From CBFGWV01 sp965652545 (GTDB lineage: Bacteria; Pseudomonadota; Gammaproteobacteria; Competibacterales; Competibacteraceae), in NCBI GenBank assembly GCA_965652545.1, contig CBFGWV010000002.1:3370-67369 (forward strand): a DNA stretch of 64,000 nucleotides, in the 5' to 3' direction. Position numbers and translations under genes: made by a program. The stretch's first letter is position 1; the number at the start of each line of letters is the position of its first letter. This document shows positions 53,579 through 61,820 of the stretch, in pieces. The notes under the pieces were generated by a model that worked only from the letters and a program-made list of their open reading frames with translations, was not told where the DNA came from and searched no databases.

Positions 53579-54103
53579 GGTTTCCAAAACCGGGGCGAGC
53601 TCCCCGGCCATGCGCACATGGTTGACACCCATCCAGCGCGCGAAAGCGGCACTCGGCGTGCGGTGGAAGTCCACCACCGCGATATGCCCGCCCTCGGCCA
53701 GGTCGTCCCGGGCTGCCGCGAGCACCTGTTGCCAGCCGGGGTTGATCATGCTTAGCGCATAGCTGATCAGAATCAGGTCGAACCCGTCTTCGCCGCCCAG
53801 CCGGCCGCGGTAGGGTTGCTCGATCAGCCGGGCGCGATCGTCAAGCCGGCGGCGGGCCTTCTCCAGCATGTCGGCCGAGACATCGACCCCGGTCAACTCG
53901 GCATCGGGAAAAGCCGATGCCAGGCGGGCCAGGTTGACGCCAGTCCCGCAACCGACCTCCAGGATGCGCCGCGGTGCGATGCCTTCGGCTGTCAGCCAGA
54001 CCTGCGGTGCGTCGCGGCCGAACAGGAATGCCCAGCGCGTGGCATCGTAGACCCGCGCATGCCAGCGATAGTACTGCCGCATGGACTGCGCCTGGTCGCT
54101 CAT
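53498..54103 (-). CDS. btaB: Betaine lipid synthesis N-methyltransferase BtaB
   Basis: A 201-residue SAM methyltransferase beginning MSDQAQSMRQYYRWHARVYD. SAM motif I is LEVGCGTGVNLARLASAFPD and motif II GVDVSADML. BtaB adds three methyl groups to diacylglyceryl-homoserine, giving DGTS. The HARVYDATRWAFLFGRD segment is typical of BtaB, and the ATGA overlap with btaA confirms pairing. An open extension upstream runs inside btaA and is not used. The last 81 nt overlap plcP on the other strand. Confidence 0.88.
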   Translation of the reverse strand: MSDQAQSMRQYYRWHARVYDATRWAFLFGRDAPQVWLTAEGIAPRRILEVGCGTGVNLARLASAFPDAELTGVDVSADMLEKARRRLDDRARLIEQPYRGRLGGEDGFDLILISYALSMINPGWQQVLAAARDDLAEGGHIAVVDFHRTPSAAFARWMGVNHVRMAGELAPVLETLFRPRLCQERAAYGGLWRYLVFVGGR

Positions 54104-55275
54104 GCCTGTACCTGGGCCAGATGGAAGCTCCCATAGGTACCAACACGGTCGCGGGCGTGCAGACGCTCGGTCAGTTCGGGGAAGAACCGCAGCCGGGCGC
54201 GGGCCGACGGCGGAATGAAGTCTGTCGTCATGCCGGCCGAGCGCAGGATGATGCGTGTTCCCGGCCGGCTGTTGGCCAGGATGAGGTCCCACTCCTCGGC
54301 CAAGCCCGCCGGGTCGTTCCAGGCCAGCCAGTCCTGGTGGTCCAGCAAGACGTACTGGCTGTAGGTGGCCGGGTTCGCCTTGAGAAAGCCGGACAGCGTC
54401 GTGGTGTGCAAGTGCAGCCGGTCCACACGGGCGCGCAGCGTCTCGAAGTGGTCCGGCAGAAGATAATTGGGACAGCATTCGGGTGTGAAGCGTCCGGTGA
54501 GGTATACCCGCCAGAAGTAATTGTCTTTGAAGGGCACCTGCGTGAACACCTGACGCAATCGGTTGCGCACATAGCCGAGCACGCCATCGTCGCTGTCGCG
54601 GGTCATCAGTTGGATTTGCGGCCGCGGCACACCCAACAGCGCAAGGGTCATCGGCTGGCGCAGCAGCCAGGCCGAGAATCGGCCCCAGAGCTCCGGCTCC
54701 ACGCGGGCGTAGATCTCCCGCTGTGTGTCCAGCGAGTCGGCGTCGAGCAAACCGTCCAGTGCATCGCCTATGCCCTTGCCCGGGCGGCGCAGATAGCGGG
54801 TGATGACCCAGGCAACCAAGCCTGAGGTGCCGCGGTAGTAGAACGAGCGCCTGCGGCCGGTCGGTGCGAAGAAGTGTGCGCGCCGGTCCCAGAAATCGAC
54901 CGCATAAGCGGGCAGATGGTCGCGGACCTCGCGGTATGCGCTGGTGTAGCGGCAATCGGCGCCCTCGCCCATCAACGACCATAGGCGGATGAAGTCCCCA
55001 CCTTTGAACAAGGCGCGCTTCAACTCCAGCAAAGCATTCTGCCGCGGGTTCACATCGACGCAGTGGATGCTCCGGGGGGCATCGAGGAGGTAGTCCAGCG
55101 CATTGCAGCCCGCGCTGGTGAGCATGACCACGTCGCTATGCTGATCGATCTCCAGCACCTGGCGGTCCAGCCGCGGGTCTTCCCAGCACAGGTTGTAGAT
55201 GAGGTTGCGGGTGTGTACCGCCTTGAACAGGCGATCATGCAAACGCTGGTGGAAGCCTGGACTGGTCACGCTCAT
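54100..55275 (-). CDS. btaA: S-adenosylmethionine:diacylglycerol 3-amino-3-carboxypropyltransferase BtaA
   Basis: A 391-residue BtaA (DUF3419) protein: transfers the 3-amino-3-carboxypropyl group of SAM to diacylglycerol, forming the betaine lipid precursor diacylglyceryl-homoserine. Diagnostic blocks are NLIYNLCWEDPRLDRQVLEI, TSAGCNALDYLL (SAM site), HCVDVNPRQNALLELKRAL and FKDNYFWRVYLTGRFTPECC. Start 55275 (MSVTSPGFHQRL) lies 58 nt after a strong Pho box, implying PhoB induction. BtaAB is well known in Alphaproteobacteria and uncommon in Gammaproteobacteria. Confidence 0.93.
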   Translation of the reverse strand: MSVTSPGFHQRLHDRLFKAVHTRNLIYNLCWEDPRLDRQVLEIDQHSDVVMLTSAGCNALDYLLDAPRSIHCVDVNPRQNALLELKRALFKGGDFIRLWSLMGEGADCRYTSAYREVRDHLPAYAVDFWDRRAHFFAPTGRRRSFYYRGTSGLVAWVITRYLRRPGKGIGDALDGLLDADSLDTQREIYARVEPELWGRFSAWLLRQPMTLALLGVPRPQIQLMTRDSDDGVLGYVRNRLRQVFTQVPFKDNYFWRVYLTGRFTPECCPNYLLPDHFETLRARVDRLHLHTTTLSGFLKANPATYSQYVLLDHQDWLAWNDPAGLAEEWDLILANSRPGTRIILRSAGMTTDFIPPSARARLRFFPELTERLHARDRVGTYGSFHLAQVQA

Positions 55276-55332
55276 CTGGCGTATTTCCCGATGCCGATGC
55301 AATCGGGCCAGTATCCTCAGGCCGTGTTGGCA

Positions 55333-55365
55333 TTGGATGACCGGCGAATTGCAGGCCTGTGACAG
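55333..55365 (-). promoter_or_regulatory. Pho box (three tandem 11-nt units) controlling btaAB
   Basis: Reading the minus strand from 55365, units at exact 11-nt steps are CTGTCAC, CTGCAAT and CGGTCAT, matching CTGTCA(T/C) at 7, 5 and 6 of 7 positions (18 of 21). It lies in the 96-nt gap between the dacC-like stop and btaA, ending 58 nt before the btaA ATG. This is the best regulatory match in the window. Confidence 0.82.
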
Positions 55366-55371
55366 CATCGA

Positions 55372-56595
55372 TCAGGGCAAGCTGACCGACGCCGCGCGGG
55401 TATTCGTCATCGCAGGCGCCTGGGGGTCGGCCATCCACCCCCAGTCGCGGAACACGCGAACCGCCGCATCGCCGGCACGCGACATGAAGCCACTGGGTGC
55501 GACGGTGGAGAGGGCCTGCAAGGGGTAGCGCTCAATCACCCGGTCACCGCTGCGCACCTCCACCTCGCCGAAAACATCGCCGATCTGCACCGGCATCTGC
55601 AGCTCGAACTCACTCGTCGGCCGAGCGATTACGTGCACGGCAGGCGCTTCGACGGCGGACACCAGCAGCGGCCGGGGGCGTATCACACCCAATGAAAGCC
55701 AAGGGATTTCGCCGCCCCACACGCGCAGGCGGGCCAACTCGCTTTCGGCCGTCAGCGGTTCGATCTGACGGTAATTGGCATAGCCGTAATCAAGCAGCAT
55801 GCGGCTTGCGGTAAAGCGGCTTCCCGGCGTGGGGGCGCCGAGCACGACGCTGATCAGGCGAAAGCCGTTACGCAGTGACGAGTTCACGACGCAGTACCCG
55901 GCACTGTTGGTGAAGCCGGTCTTGAGGCCGTCGACCTCGCCATCCTGGCGCATCAGGCGGTTGCGGTTGCGCTGGGTGATGCCGTTGTGCGTGAACGACT
56001 CACGGTTGAAGTACGCGTAGTGCTGGGGATAGTCGCGAATTATTGCGCTAGCCAGCCGTGCGAGGTCGGCGGCGGTGGTCTGGTGGCCGGCAGCCGGCAG
56101 GCCATTGGGGTTGAGGAAATGCGACTGCGTCATGCCCAGACCGGCGGCCGTCTCGTTCATCAGCACGGCGAAGGCCTCAACCGACCCGGCCACGTACTCC
56201 GCCAACGCCACGGCCGCGTCGTTGCCCGACTGCACGATCAAGCCGTTGAGCAAGGTGTCGACGGACACCGGTACGCCGAGCTCGAGAAAGGTCCGTGAGC
56301 CGCCCATGGACCACGCCCGCTCGCTGACGACCACTTGGTCGTCCAGCCGTCCGCGCCCGCTGGCAAGGTGCTGGAACACCACATAAGCCGTCATCAGTTT
56401 GGTCAGGCTGGCCGGGGCGCGATGACTGTCCGCATCGCGCGAGGCCAGTATCGTCCCGGTGCGGGCATCGATGAGGATGTAGCTGGACGCCTGCACGCCG
56501 TCCACCTCTACGGCATGGAGCGTCCCTGCCATCGGCAGTGCAAGTAGAAGAACAAGGGCCCGCACAAGGCGGGCCACGGGTTGAGACAAGCTCAT
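55372..56595 (-). CDS. dacC: Serine-type D-Ala-D-Ala carboxypeptidase (PBP5/6 family)
   Basis: A 407-residue penicillin-binding protein that trims peptidoglycan pentapeptides. It has an N-terminal signal/anchor (MSLSQPVARLVRALVLLLAL ...), the SxxK motif in RAPASLTKLMTAYVVFQ, the SGN motif in LIVQSGNDAAVALAEYVAGS and the KTG motif in GEVDGLKTGFTNSAGYC. A C-terminal beta domain follows, with VGDVFGEVEV-like repeats. Most family members end in an amphipathic anchor helix; this one has a longer tail (RDWGWMADPQAPAMTNTRAA). The dacA/dacC name is approximate. Start 56595 is preferred to an upstream frame. Confidence 0.9.
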   Translation of the reverse strand: MSLSQPVARLVRALVLLLALPMAGTLHAVEVDGVQASSYILIDARTGTILASRDADSHRAPASLTKLMTAYVVFQHLASGRGRLDDQVVVSERAWSMGGSRTFLELGVPVSVDTLLNGLIVQSGNDAAVALAEYVAGSVEAFAVLMNETAAGLGMTQSHFLNPNGLPAAGHQTTAADLARLASAIIRDYPQHYAYFNRESFTHNGITQRNRNRLMRQDGEVDGLKTGFTNSAGYCVVNSSLRNGFRLISVVLGAPTPGSRFTASRMLLDYGYANYRQIEPLTAESELARLRVWGGEIPWLSLGVIRPRPLLVSAVEAPAVHVIARPTSEFELQMPVQIGDVFGEVEVRSGDRVIERYPLQALSTVAPSGFMSRAGDAAVRVFRDWGWMADPQAPAMTNTRAASVSLP

Positions 56596-56650
56596 GTACG
56601 CTGACTGTCGTCGGGCCGCAGTTGGGCCGTTATCGTACAGGCGGAGGGCC

Positions 56651-57199
56651 TCAGAGCAAGCCCCGCGGCTCCCATTCCGGTGCGGTGATCTGCTCGGAGC
56701 GGCGCTTGCACGCATGCTCCAGCGAATTCAACCGCCGCTCCATGTAGTCGGTGACCGCGTGGATGCGCTTGATCTCCTGCAAGGCGAAGATCACACCCAT
56801 GTCCATATCAAGGTCACGGCTCCACTCGCCCTGTTCCGCCCGCTCCATGGCGGATAAAACGGGCTCGAACGGACGCGGATCGGTGCCCATGCGGCCGATG
56901 AAACGCAGTAGCTTGGAGCGCATGTCACGGATGCGGGCCGGGTACAGGTAGTAGATGCCCCAGCCGTCTTCAATGGAGAAGGTGTCGAGGCGAAACTTGC
57001 GTTTGAGGTCCTCCAGGCTGTTGCGGTGATAGACCTTCAGGTCCTTCCACTGGTGGATGGTTTCGCGCACCTGGGAGGCCACGAAGTCCACACTGGTTTC
57101 GATCTTGTTGATGATGTAGTCGAGATCCTCCGACTCCTTCTCGACCTCTCGGCCGAAGGTGACGATGTCCTCATGAACGCTGTCGATTGAATCTTTCAT
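56651..57199 (-). CDS. Conserved-looking hypothetical helical protein, 182 residues
   Basis: Not recognised. ATG 57199 gives MKDSIDSVHEDIVTFGREVE; a start at 57247 would add 16 residues. The N-terminal 60 residues are charged with heptad-like hydrophobics, suggesting coiled coil, followed by ETIHQWKDLKVYHRNSLEDL and an aromatic DGWGIYYLYPARIRDM patch. No signal peptide or membrane helix. It lies between dacC and divergent phaC; no operon partner. Coding is supported by length, composition and absence of a better overlapping frame. Confidence 0.65.
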   Translation of the reverse strand: MKDSIDSVHEDIVTFGREVEKESEDLDYIINKIETSVDFVASQVRETIHQWKDLKVYHRNSLEDLKRKFRLDTFSIEDGWGIYYLYPARIRDMRSKLLRFIGRMGTDPRPFEPVLSAMERAEQGEWSRDLDMDMGVIFALQEIKRIHAVTDYMERRLNSLEHACKRRSEQITAPEWEPRGLL

Positions 57200-57494
57200 G
57201 TGCCGCTCGTGGGTTTCCGGTTGGACCGTCCGTGGAGACCGTGTCATAGGGTTTAAGTATAGGTGCTTGCCAGGATAAGTCGGCTCGGTCGAGCTGCCAC
57301 AAAACCAGGGTAAACGTTCGGCCCGGCAATCTACCACCGGGTATGCCCATAGGCGATTCTCCAAACGGCTACATCTTGGCATCGGGGCCCCTCGCCCACC
57401 GATGGCGGGCAGAGTTTAAGCATAAATTGCGCCATTTGCGGATGCGTGCTCAGTGTGGTCTTCTGTCACCCTTTGCGAGGCGCCCCCGACCAGC

Positions 57495-59252
57495 ATGGCC
57501 GCGCACCCGGAATCCACCGCCGAAACATCTGCTTACTCCGCATTGCTCGCCCGCCTGGCCGCGGCGCTCGCGAGCGGCGGCGAGCGGCCGCGGGTACCCG
57601 ACCCGGAGGCAGTGGCGGACAGTTTTCGGCCGTTACTGACCCATCTGGCTACCGATCCGGAGTCGGTCTCGCGTCATCTGGCAGCCTTGCTGGACGAACT
57701 CGCGCCGCGCTTGAGGTGCTTGGCGGATCAGCTGCGCGAGGGCTGCGCGGTGGAAAACACCGCCCCCCCGGCGTTCGCGGGCGACAAGCGTTTTCGTGAC
57801 CCGTCCTGGTCGGAGCCGGGATTGTTTCGGTTGTTTGCCGAAACCTACCAAATCATCGCCCGCCACCTGCGTGAATGGGTCGCCGGTGTGGAAGGTCTGT
57901 CCGCCGGCGAGCGCCAGCGGCTGGACTTCTATACCGAGCGGGTCATCGAGATGTTCTCGCCGGCGAATTTCCCATTGACCAATCCGGTCGTGGTCAAACG
58001 GACGATCGCGGAACACGGTGACAACCTCCTGCGCGGCTTTCAGACCCTGGTGGAGGACATCGAACACGGTAAAGGCCGGCTGGCGATACGCACCTGTCCG
58101 CGCGATGCCTTCGAGATCGGGCGCGATCTGGCCACCACCCCCGGCCGCGTGGTCTGGCAGACACCGTTGATGCAATTGATCCAGTACCTGCCGAGGACCG
58201 ATACGGTTCACGCCCGGCCGCTGTTGATCGTCCCGCCGTGGATCAACAAGTTCTACATCCTCGACATGCGCTCGGAGAACAGCCTGGTGCGCTGGCTGAC
58301 CGGCCAGGGGTTCACCGTTTTTCTGATCTCCTGGGTCAACCCGGACGCCGCCATGGCCGAGACCGGCTTCGAGGATTATCTGCGCCACGGCACACTGGCC
58401 GCTGTGGATGCGATAACCCGCGCCACCGGCGAGCCGGTCAATGTCGCCGGGTATTGCATCGGCGGCACCCTGCTCGCCTGCACCCTCGCCCATCTTGCGG
58501 CGCGAGGCGGCGCGTCCATATCCTCGGCGACGTTCCTGACCACGATGCTGGACTTCCAGAACCCGGGCGAGTTGGGCGTATTCATCGATCCGGCCCAGAT
58601 CGAGCGACTGGAGGCGGCCATGGCACGCACCGGATTCCTCGATGGTGGCGACATGGCCCAGGCGTTCTCACTGCTCAAAGCGAATGATCTGATCTGGTCG
58701 TTCCATATCAACAACTATCTGCTGGGCGACCCGCCGCGGGCCTTCGACCTGCTGTACTGGAACGCCGACAGCACTCGCATGCCGGCGCGAATGCACAGCT
58801 TCTATCTGCGCAACATGTACCTGGAAAACAAGCTGTGCCAACCCGGTGCCATCCGTCTGCTGGATACACCGCTGGACCTGTCCGCCATTACCACGCCGGC
58901 CTATTTTCTCTCGACCGAAGACGATCACATCGCGCCGTGGCGCGCCACCTACGCCGGTGCACGACAGCTTGGGGGCCCAGTGCGCTTCGTACTCGGAGGC
59001 TCGGGCCATATCGCCGGGGTGGTCAACCCGCCGGCGGCCGGCAAGTACGGCTATCGCAGCCGTCGCGGGTTGCCGAACGACCCACAACGCTGGTTCGACG
59101 GCGCCGCGCAGCAACGGGGTTCGTGGTGGCCGGATTGGGCGCGCTGGCTCAAACGCCACGGTGGCCGGCAGGTGTCGGCCAGGGACCCTGATAATGGCCC
59201 TTTGCCGGTGCTCGATACGGCACCGGGGCACTATGTCCGCGTGCGCAGCTGA
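57495..59252 (+). CDS. phaC: Poly(3-hydroxyalkanoate) synthase, class I
   Basis: A 585-residue PHA synthase that polymerises 3-hydroxyacyl-CoA into storage granules. It has the lipase-like box GYCIGG with the nucleophile Cys321, an N-terminal domain with SPANFPLTNPVVVKRTIAEH, and the catalytic His in GGSGHIAGVVNPPAAGKYGY with Asp in STEDDHIAPW. Length fits class I (Cupriavidus type). ATG 57495 is preferred; an in-frame GTG at 57453 is possible. phaA, phaB, phasin and depolymerase genes are not in this window. Confidence 0.93.
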   Translation: MAAHPESTAETSAYSALLARLAAALASGGERPRVPDPEAVADSFRPLLTHLATDPESVSRHLAALLDELAPRLRCLADQLREGCAVENTAPPAFAGDKRFRDPSWSEPGLFRLFAETYQIIARHLREWVAGVEGLSAGERQRLDFYTERVIEMFSPANFPLTNPVVVKRTIAEHGDNLLRGFQTLVEDIEHGKGRLAIRTCPRDAFEIGRDLATTPGRVVWQTPLMQLIQYLPRTDTVHARPLLIVPPWINKFYILDMRSENSLVRWLTGQGFTVFLISWVNPDAAMAETGFEDYLRHGTLAAVDAITRATGEPVNVAGYCIGGTLLACTLAHLAARGGASISSATFLTTMLDFQNPGELGVFIDPAQIERLEAAMARTGFLDGGDMAQAFSLLKANDLIWSFHINNYLLGDPPRAFDLLYWNADSTRMPARMHSFYLRNMYLENKLCQPGAIRLLDTPLDLSAITTPAYFLSTEDDHIAPWRATYAGARQLGGPVRFVLGGSGHIAGVVNPPAAGKYGYRSRRGLPNDPQRWFDGAAQQRGSWWPDWARWLKRHGGRQVSARDPDNGPLPVLDTAPGHYVRVRS

Positions 59253-59275
59253 CCGGCGCATTGAAAACAGTTGTT

Positions 59276-59299
59276 GCGGCGCAGTCCGATGGGCGCCGC
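59276..59299 (+). terminator. Hairpin after phaC
   Basis: GCGGCGC (59276-59282) pairs with GCGCCGC (59293-59299) around a 10-nt loop, 23 nt past the phaC stop. No U-run follows, so it may be a weak terminator or stabiliser. TATACT at 59307-59312 could be a -10 for the next gene, but no good -35 was found. Confidence 0.45.
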
Positions 59300-59359
59300 A
59301 TCCTCCTATACTCGCAGCATTGGGGATAACGCCGATCAACGCACAATAAGGGGGTAGCG

Positions 59360-60499
59360 ATGGCTGCCAAGAAAAAAGCCGTTCCAAACACGATTTTCAG
59401 TCGCTTGGTGACCACCATGCTGCTGGTGTCGGTGTTTCCCGTGCTCGGCTTATGGCTGGTGGACTATCGCTCCATCCAGAACGAACTGGGCGACAACCTG
59501 GTCGAGGTGCTGGACCGCACCACAGACGCCATCGCGGTGAAGATCGACGACTGGACCGACACCAACGTGCGCGTGCTGCGACAGGCGGCGATCATGGACG
59601 ACACCATCTCCATGGTCGAATGGCGCCAGCTTCCCATTCTCAAGGCCATCGGCCAGACCTACGAGTGGACCTATCTGGTCTACGCGGTGGGTATGGACGG
59701 CTACAAGACGGCACGCAACGACGATGTGCCGATATACAACCCTGACGGCACCAAGGCCCATTATCGGGGCGATCGGGCCTACTTCACCCAGGTCATCAAC
59801 GGCCAACCGGTGGGCAGCCAGGTGCTGATGAGCCGCACGCACAACAAGCCGGCGCTCATCCTGACAGTGCCGATCAAAGCCAGTGAAACCGAAATGGTCG
59901 GAGTCCTGGCCCTTGGGACCATCCTCACGGACTTGTCCAACGCGGTCGCCGACACTCGCATTGGGCAGACGGGCTTCGCCTTTCTGGTCGATGGCCAGGG
60001 GCGTGTGATCGCCCACGGGCGGCCTGAGCAAGTGTCCGAAGAACTCCAAGATTTCAAAGGCCATCCCGGATTGACCACCAAGCCGGGTGACCGCGGATTG
60101 ATCGAGTACTTCGACACCGGTCGCGACGTTATCGCGGTGCGACGGCCGGTGGGGCTGGATTGGACGCTGGTCGTCCAGCAGGACCGTGCCGAAGCCTTTG
60201 CCGAGTTGGAAGCCGTCAAGCAACGCGGTATTGCCATTCTCGTGGGCGGGGTTCTTGTGGTGCTCGTGCTGGCGGTTCTGCTGGCGCGGGGCTTGTCACG
60301 TCCCATCCACAAGCTGACCGAAATCGCCGACGCCTACAGCCAGGGCAAGCTCGACCTGAAAGTGCCGGAAACCGAGCGCAACGACGAAATCGGTGCCTTG
60401 GCGCGGTCGGTGGAGCGCCTGGGCATCAGCATCAAGATGGCCATGGAGCGCCTGCGTGCGCCGGGATCGCGGCCAACCCCGAACAAACCCAAGCAATAA
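59360..60499 (+). CDS. Cache-HAMP membrane sensor without output domain
   Basis: A 379-residue protein: cytoplasmic N-terminus (MAAKKKAVPNTIFSRL), TM1 (about 15-35), a periplasmic dCache-type sensor (about 40-275, with TRIGQTGFAFLVDGQGRVIA and GLDWTLVVQQDRAEAFAEL), TM2 (AILVGGVLVVLVLAVLLARG) and a HAMP domain (SRPIHKLTEIADAYSQGKLD). It ends about 25 residues after HAMP with no kinase, GGDEF or methyl-accepting region. No frameshift explains this; after the stop comes a clear hairpin. It may act by protein-protein contact. Confidence 0.85.
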   Translation: MAAKKKAVPNTIFSRLVTTMLLVSVFPVLGLWLVDYRSIQNELGDNLVEVLDRTTDAIAVKIDDWTDTNVRVLRQAAIMDDTISMVEWRQLPILKAIGQTYEWTYLVYAVGMDGYKTARNDDVPIYNPDGTKAHYRGDRAYFTQVINGQPVGSQVLMSRTHNKPALILTVPIKASETEMVGVLALGTILTDLSNAVADTRIGQTGFAFLVDGQGRVIAHGRPEQVSEELQDFKGHPGLTTKPGDRGLIEYFDTGRDVIAVRRPVGLDWTLVVQQDRAEAFAELEAVKQRGIAILVGGVLVVLVLAVLLARGLSRPIHKLTEIADAYSQGKLDLKVPETERNDEIGALARSVERLGISIKMAMERLRAPGSRPTPNKPKQ

Positions 60500-60538
60500 C
60501 GACCACGGCACCTCGCCGCAAGATTGTGGTCAGTGCTC

Positions 60539-60561
60539 AGGGGACGCATCACGCGTCCCCT
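60539..60561. terminator. Hairpin terminator after the Cache-HAMP gene
   Basis: AGGGGACGC (60539-60547) and GCGTCCCCT (60553-60561) form a perfect 9-bp stem with a 5-nt loop. The following GGTTGCGTTGT is only moderately U-rich. Confidence 0.65.
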
Positions 60562-60648
60562 GGTTGCGTTGTACGGGTTTACGGGCCTATGGGAGATCGA
60601 CGTCTAAACTCCTGAGGGTCGCAGGGAATGGCAACAGGAGCTTGCCCC

Positions 60649-61185
60649 ATGCTGAATCGGTGTTTCGAATTATCCGCTCTGGCCGTCGTGGTCGCGCTGA
60701 GTGCCTGCCCGGAAGACACCAGGGCCGGCACGTATGCCGACGCCTATCTGGATGTGCTCGAAGCGCGACCCCCGGGGTTGGAGCCCGGTAGCGACGAGGA
60801 GCAACTCGCACTCAAGCGCTTCATCGGCTACATGGAGACCCTGTCAGAGCAGACCATCCGCGAGGCGACGAACGACATCTACGCCCCCGATGCTTACCTC
60901 AATGACACCCGCAGTACGGCCCAGGGCGTGGATGCGATCCGCAATCACCTGCTGGAGAGCATCGGGGCTGCGCAATCGCTCGACGTCAAGGTGCTTGAGG
61001 TGGTCGGCGACGAGGGCGACTACTTCGTCCGCTGGCTGATGGATGTGCGCTTCGCGGGTCTGGAGCCCCAAACCTTGGCACGCGCCGTCGGTATGACCCA
61101 TGTCCGGTTCGATGGGCAGGGGCGCGTGACACTGCACCAGGACTTCTGGGATACCGCCGGCCTCGGCAGTCGTATTCAGGCCTGA
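60649..61185 (+). CDS. Secreted SnoaL/NTF2-like domain lipoprotein
   Basis: The ATG at 60649 has AGGAG upstream and gives 178 residues with a lipobox VALSAC (Cys about 20). The rest resembles an NTF2/SnoaL fold: NDIYAPDAYLNDTRSTAQGV followed by DAIRNHLLE, then VKVLEVVGDEGDYFVRWLMD and VTLHQDFWDTAGLG. Such domains bind small hydrophobic molecules or act as isomerases; the exact function is unknown. Its 3' end overlaps the convergent DnaJ-related gene by 10 nt. Confidence 0.72.
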   Translation: MLNRCFELSALAVVVALSACPEDTRAGTYADAYLDVLEARPPGLEPGSDEEQLALKRFIGYMETLSEQTIREATNDIYAPDAYLNDTRSTAQGVDAIRNHLLESIGAAQSLDVKVLEVVGDEGDYFVRWLMDVRFAGLEPQTLARAVGMTHVRFDGQGRVTLHQDFWDTAGLGSRIQA

Positions 61186-61793
61186 GTGCGGATCAGGCGC
61201 CAGGCCCGACTCAGCGAGACATGGACAGATGCGTCGCCACCTCGGTCGGGGTGGTGACGCATCGACAAACGTTGGTACGCGCGTTTGGCGCGCTCCGGCC
61301 CATCGGTAGGCGATAGCCCCAGCGTCCGGTAGGCCGTCTGTAGTTGGGCCTGGACGGTTTGCCGGTGCCGCATATCGGCAATAAGGCGACTGACCGCGGC
61401 AAGGTCGAATGGCGCATCGAGGTCGCAGTGCAGGTAGTGCTCACGCAGTGCATCGACGGCGTCGGGCATGTGTCGACCTTCACCCAGCGACGTGCGACGG
61501 ATGCCGAGGGGGTCGACGACCAGCAGCTCGCCGGCGGCGAGCAATCGATCGCCCCATAGGTAGAGCGCCCGGAACAAGCGCATATGGTATTGGTACTGGG
61601 CGGCCAGGTCGGCCCGCGGGAGCGCCCAATTTGGGTCCAAAGCGCCAAGGCGTGACGACAACGCCCATTCGGTGACGGCGTCCGCGTCCGGGGTTATGAG
61701 GTGTGCAAACGCCGCCTCGATCCGCGGGGCCGACCAAGGATCGACAGCATCCACAGACGGCACGCTGTCGTAAACGTCGGTATCGCCGCTCAT
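61176..61793 (-). CDS. DnaJ-related protein with C-terminal J domain
   Basis: A 205-residue protein. The N-terminal about 140 residues match the DNAJ-related domain (YQYHMRLFRALYLWGDRLLA and DPLGIRRTSLGEG). The C-terminal J domain has the HPD motif in RLSMRHHPDRGGDAS. It probably recruits DnaK to unknown clients. Such C-terminal-J proteins are common in marine Gammaproteobacteria. Convergent with the SnoaL gene and divergent from msrQ. Confidence 0.82.
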   Translation of the reverse strand: MSGDTDVYDSVPSVDAVDPWSAPRIEAAFAHLITPDADAVTEWALSSRLGALDPNWALPRADLAAQYQYHMRLFRALYLWGDRLLAAGELLVVDPLGIRRTSLGEGRHMPDAVDALREHYLHCDLDAPFDLAAVSRLIADMRHRQTVQAQLQTAYRTLGLSPTDGPERAKRAYQRLSMRHHPDRGGDASVHVSLSRAWRLIRTQA

Positions 61794-61820
61794 CGCGTTG
61801 CCTGAATCGAGGTTCTAATC

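Noticed and set aside
53498..54982. 494-residue product starting inside btaA
   Set aside because: The first about 293 codons are a shadow of btaA; the methyltransferase begins at 54103 with an ATGA overlap.
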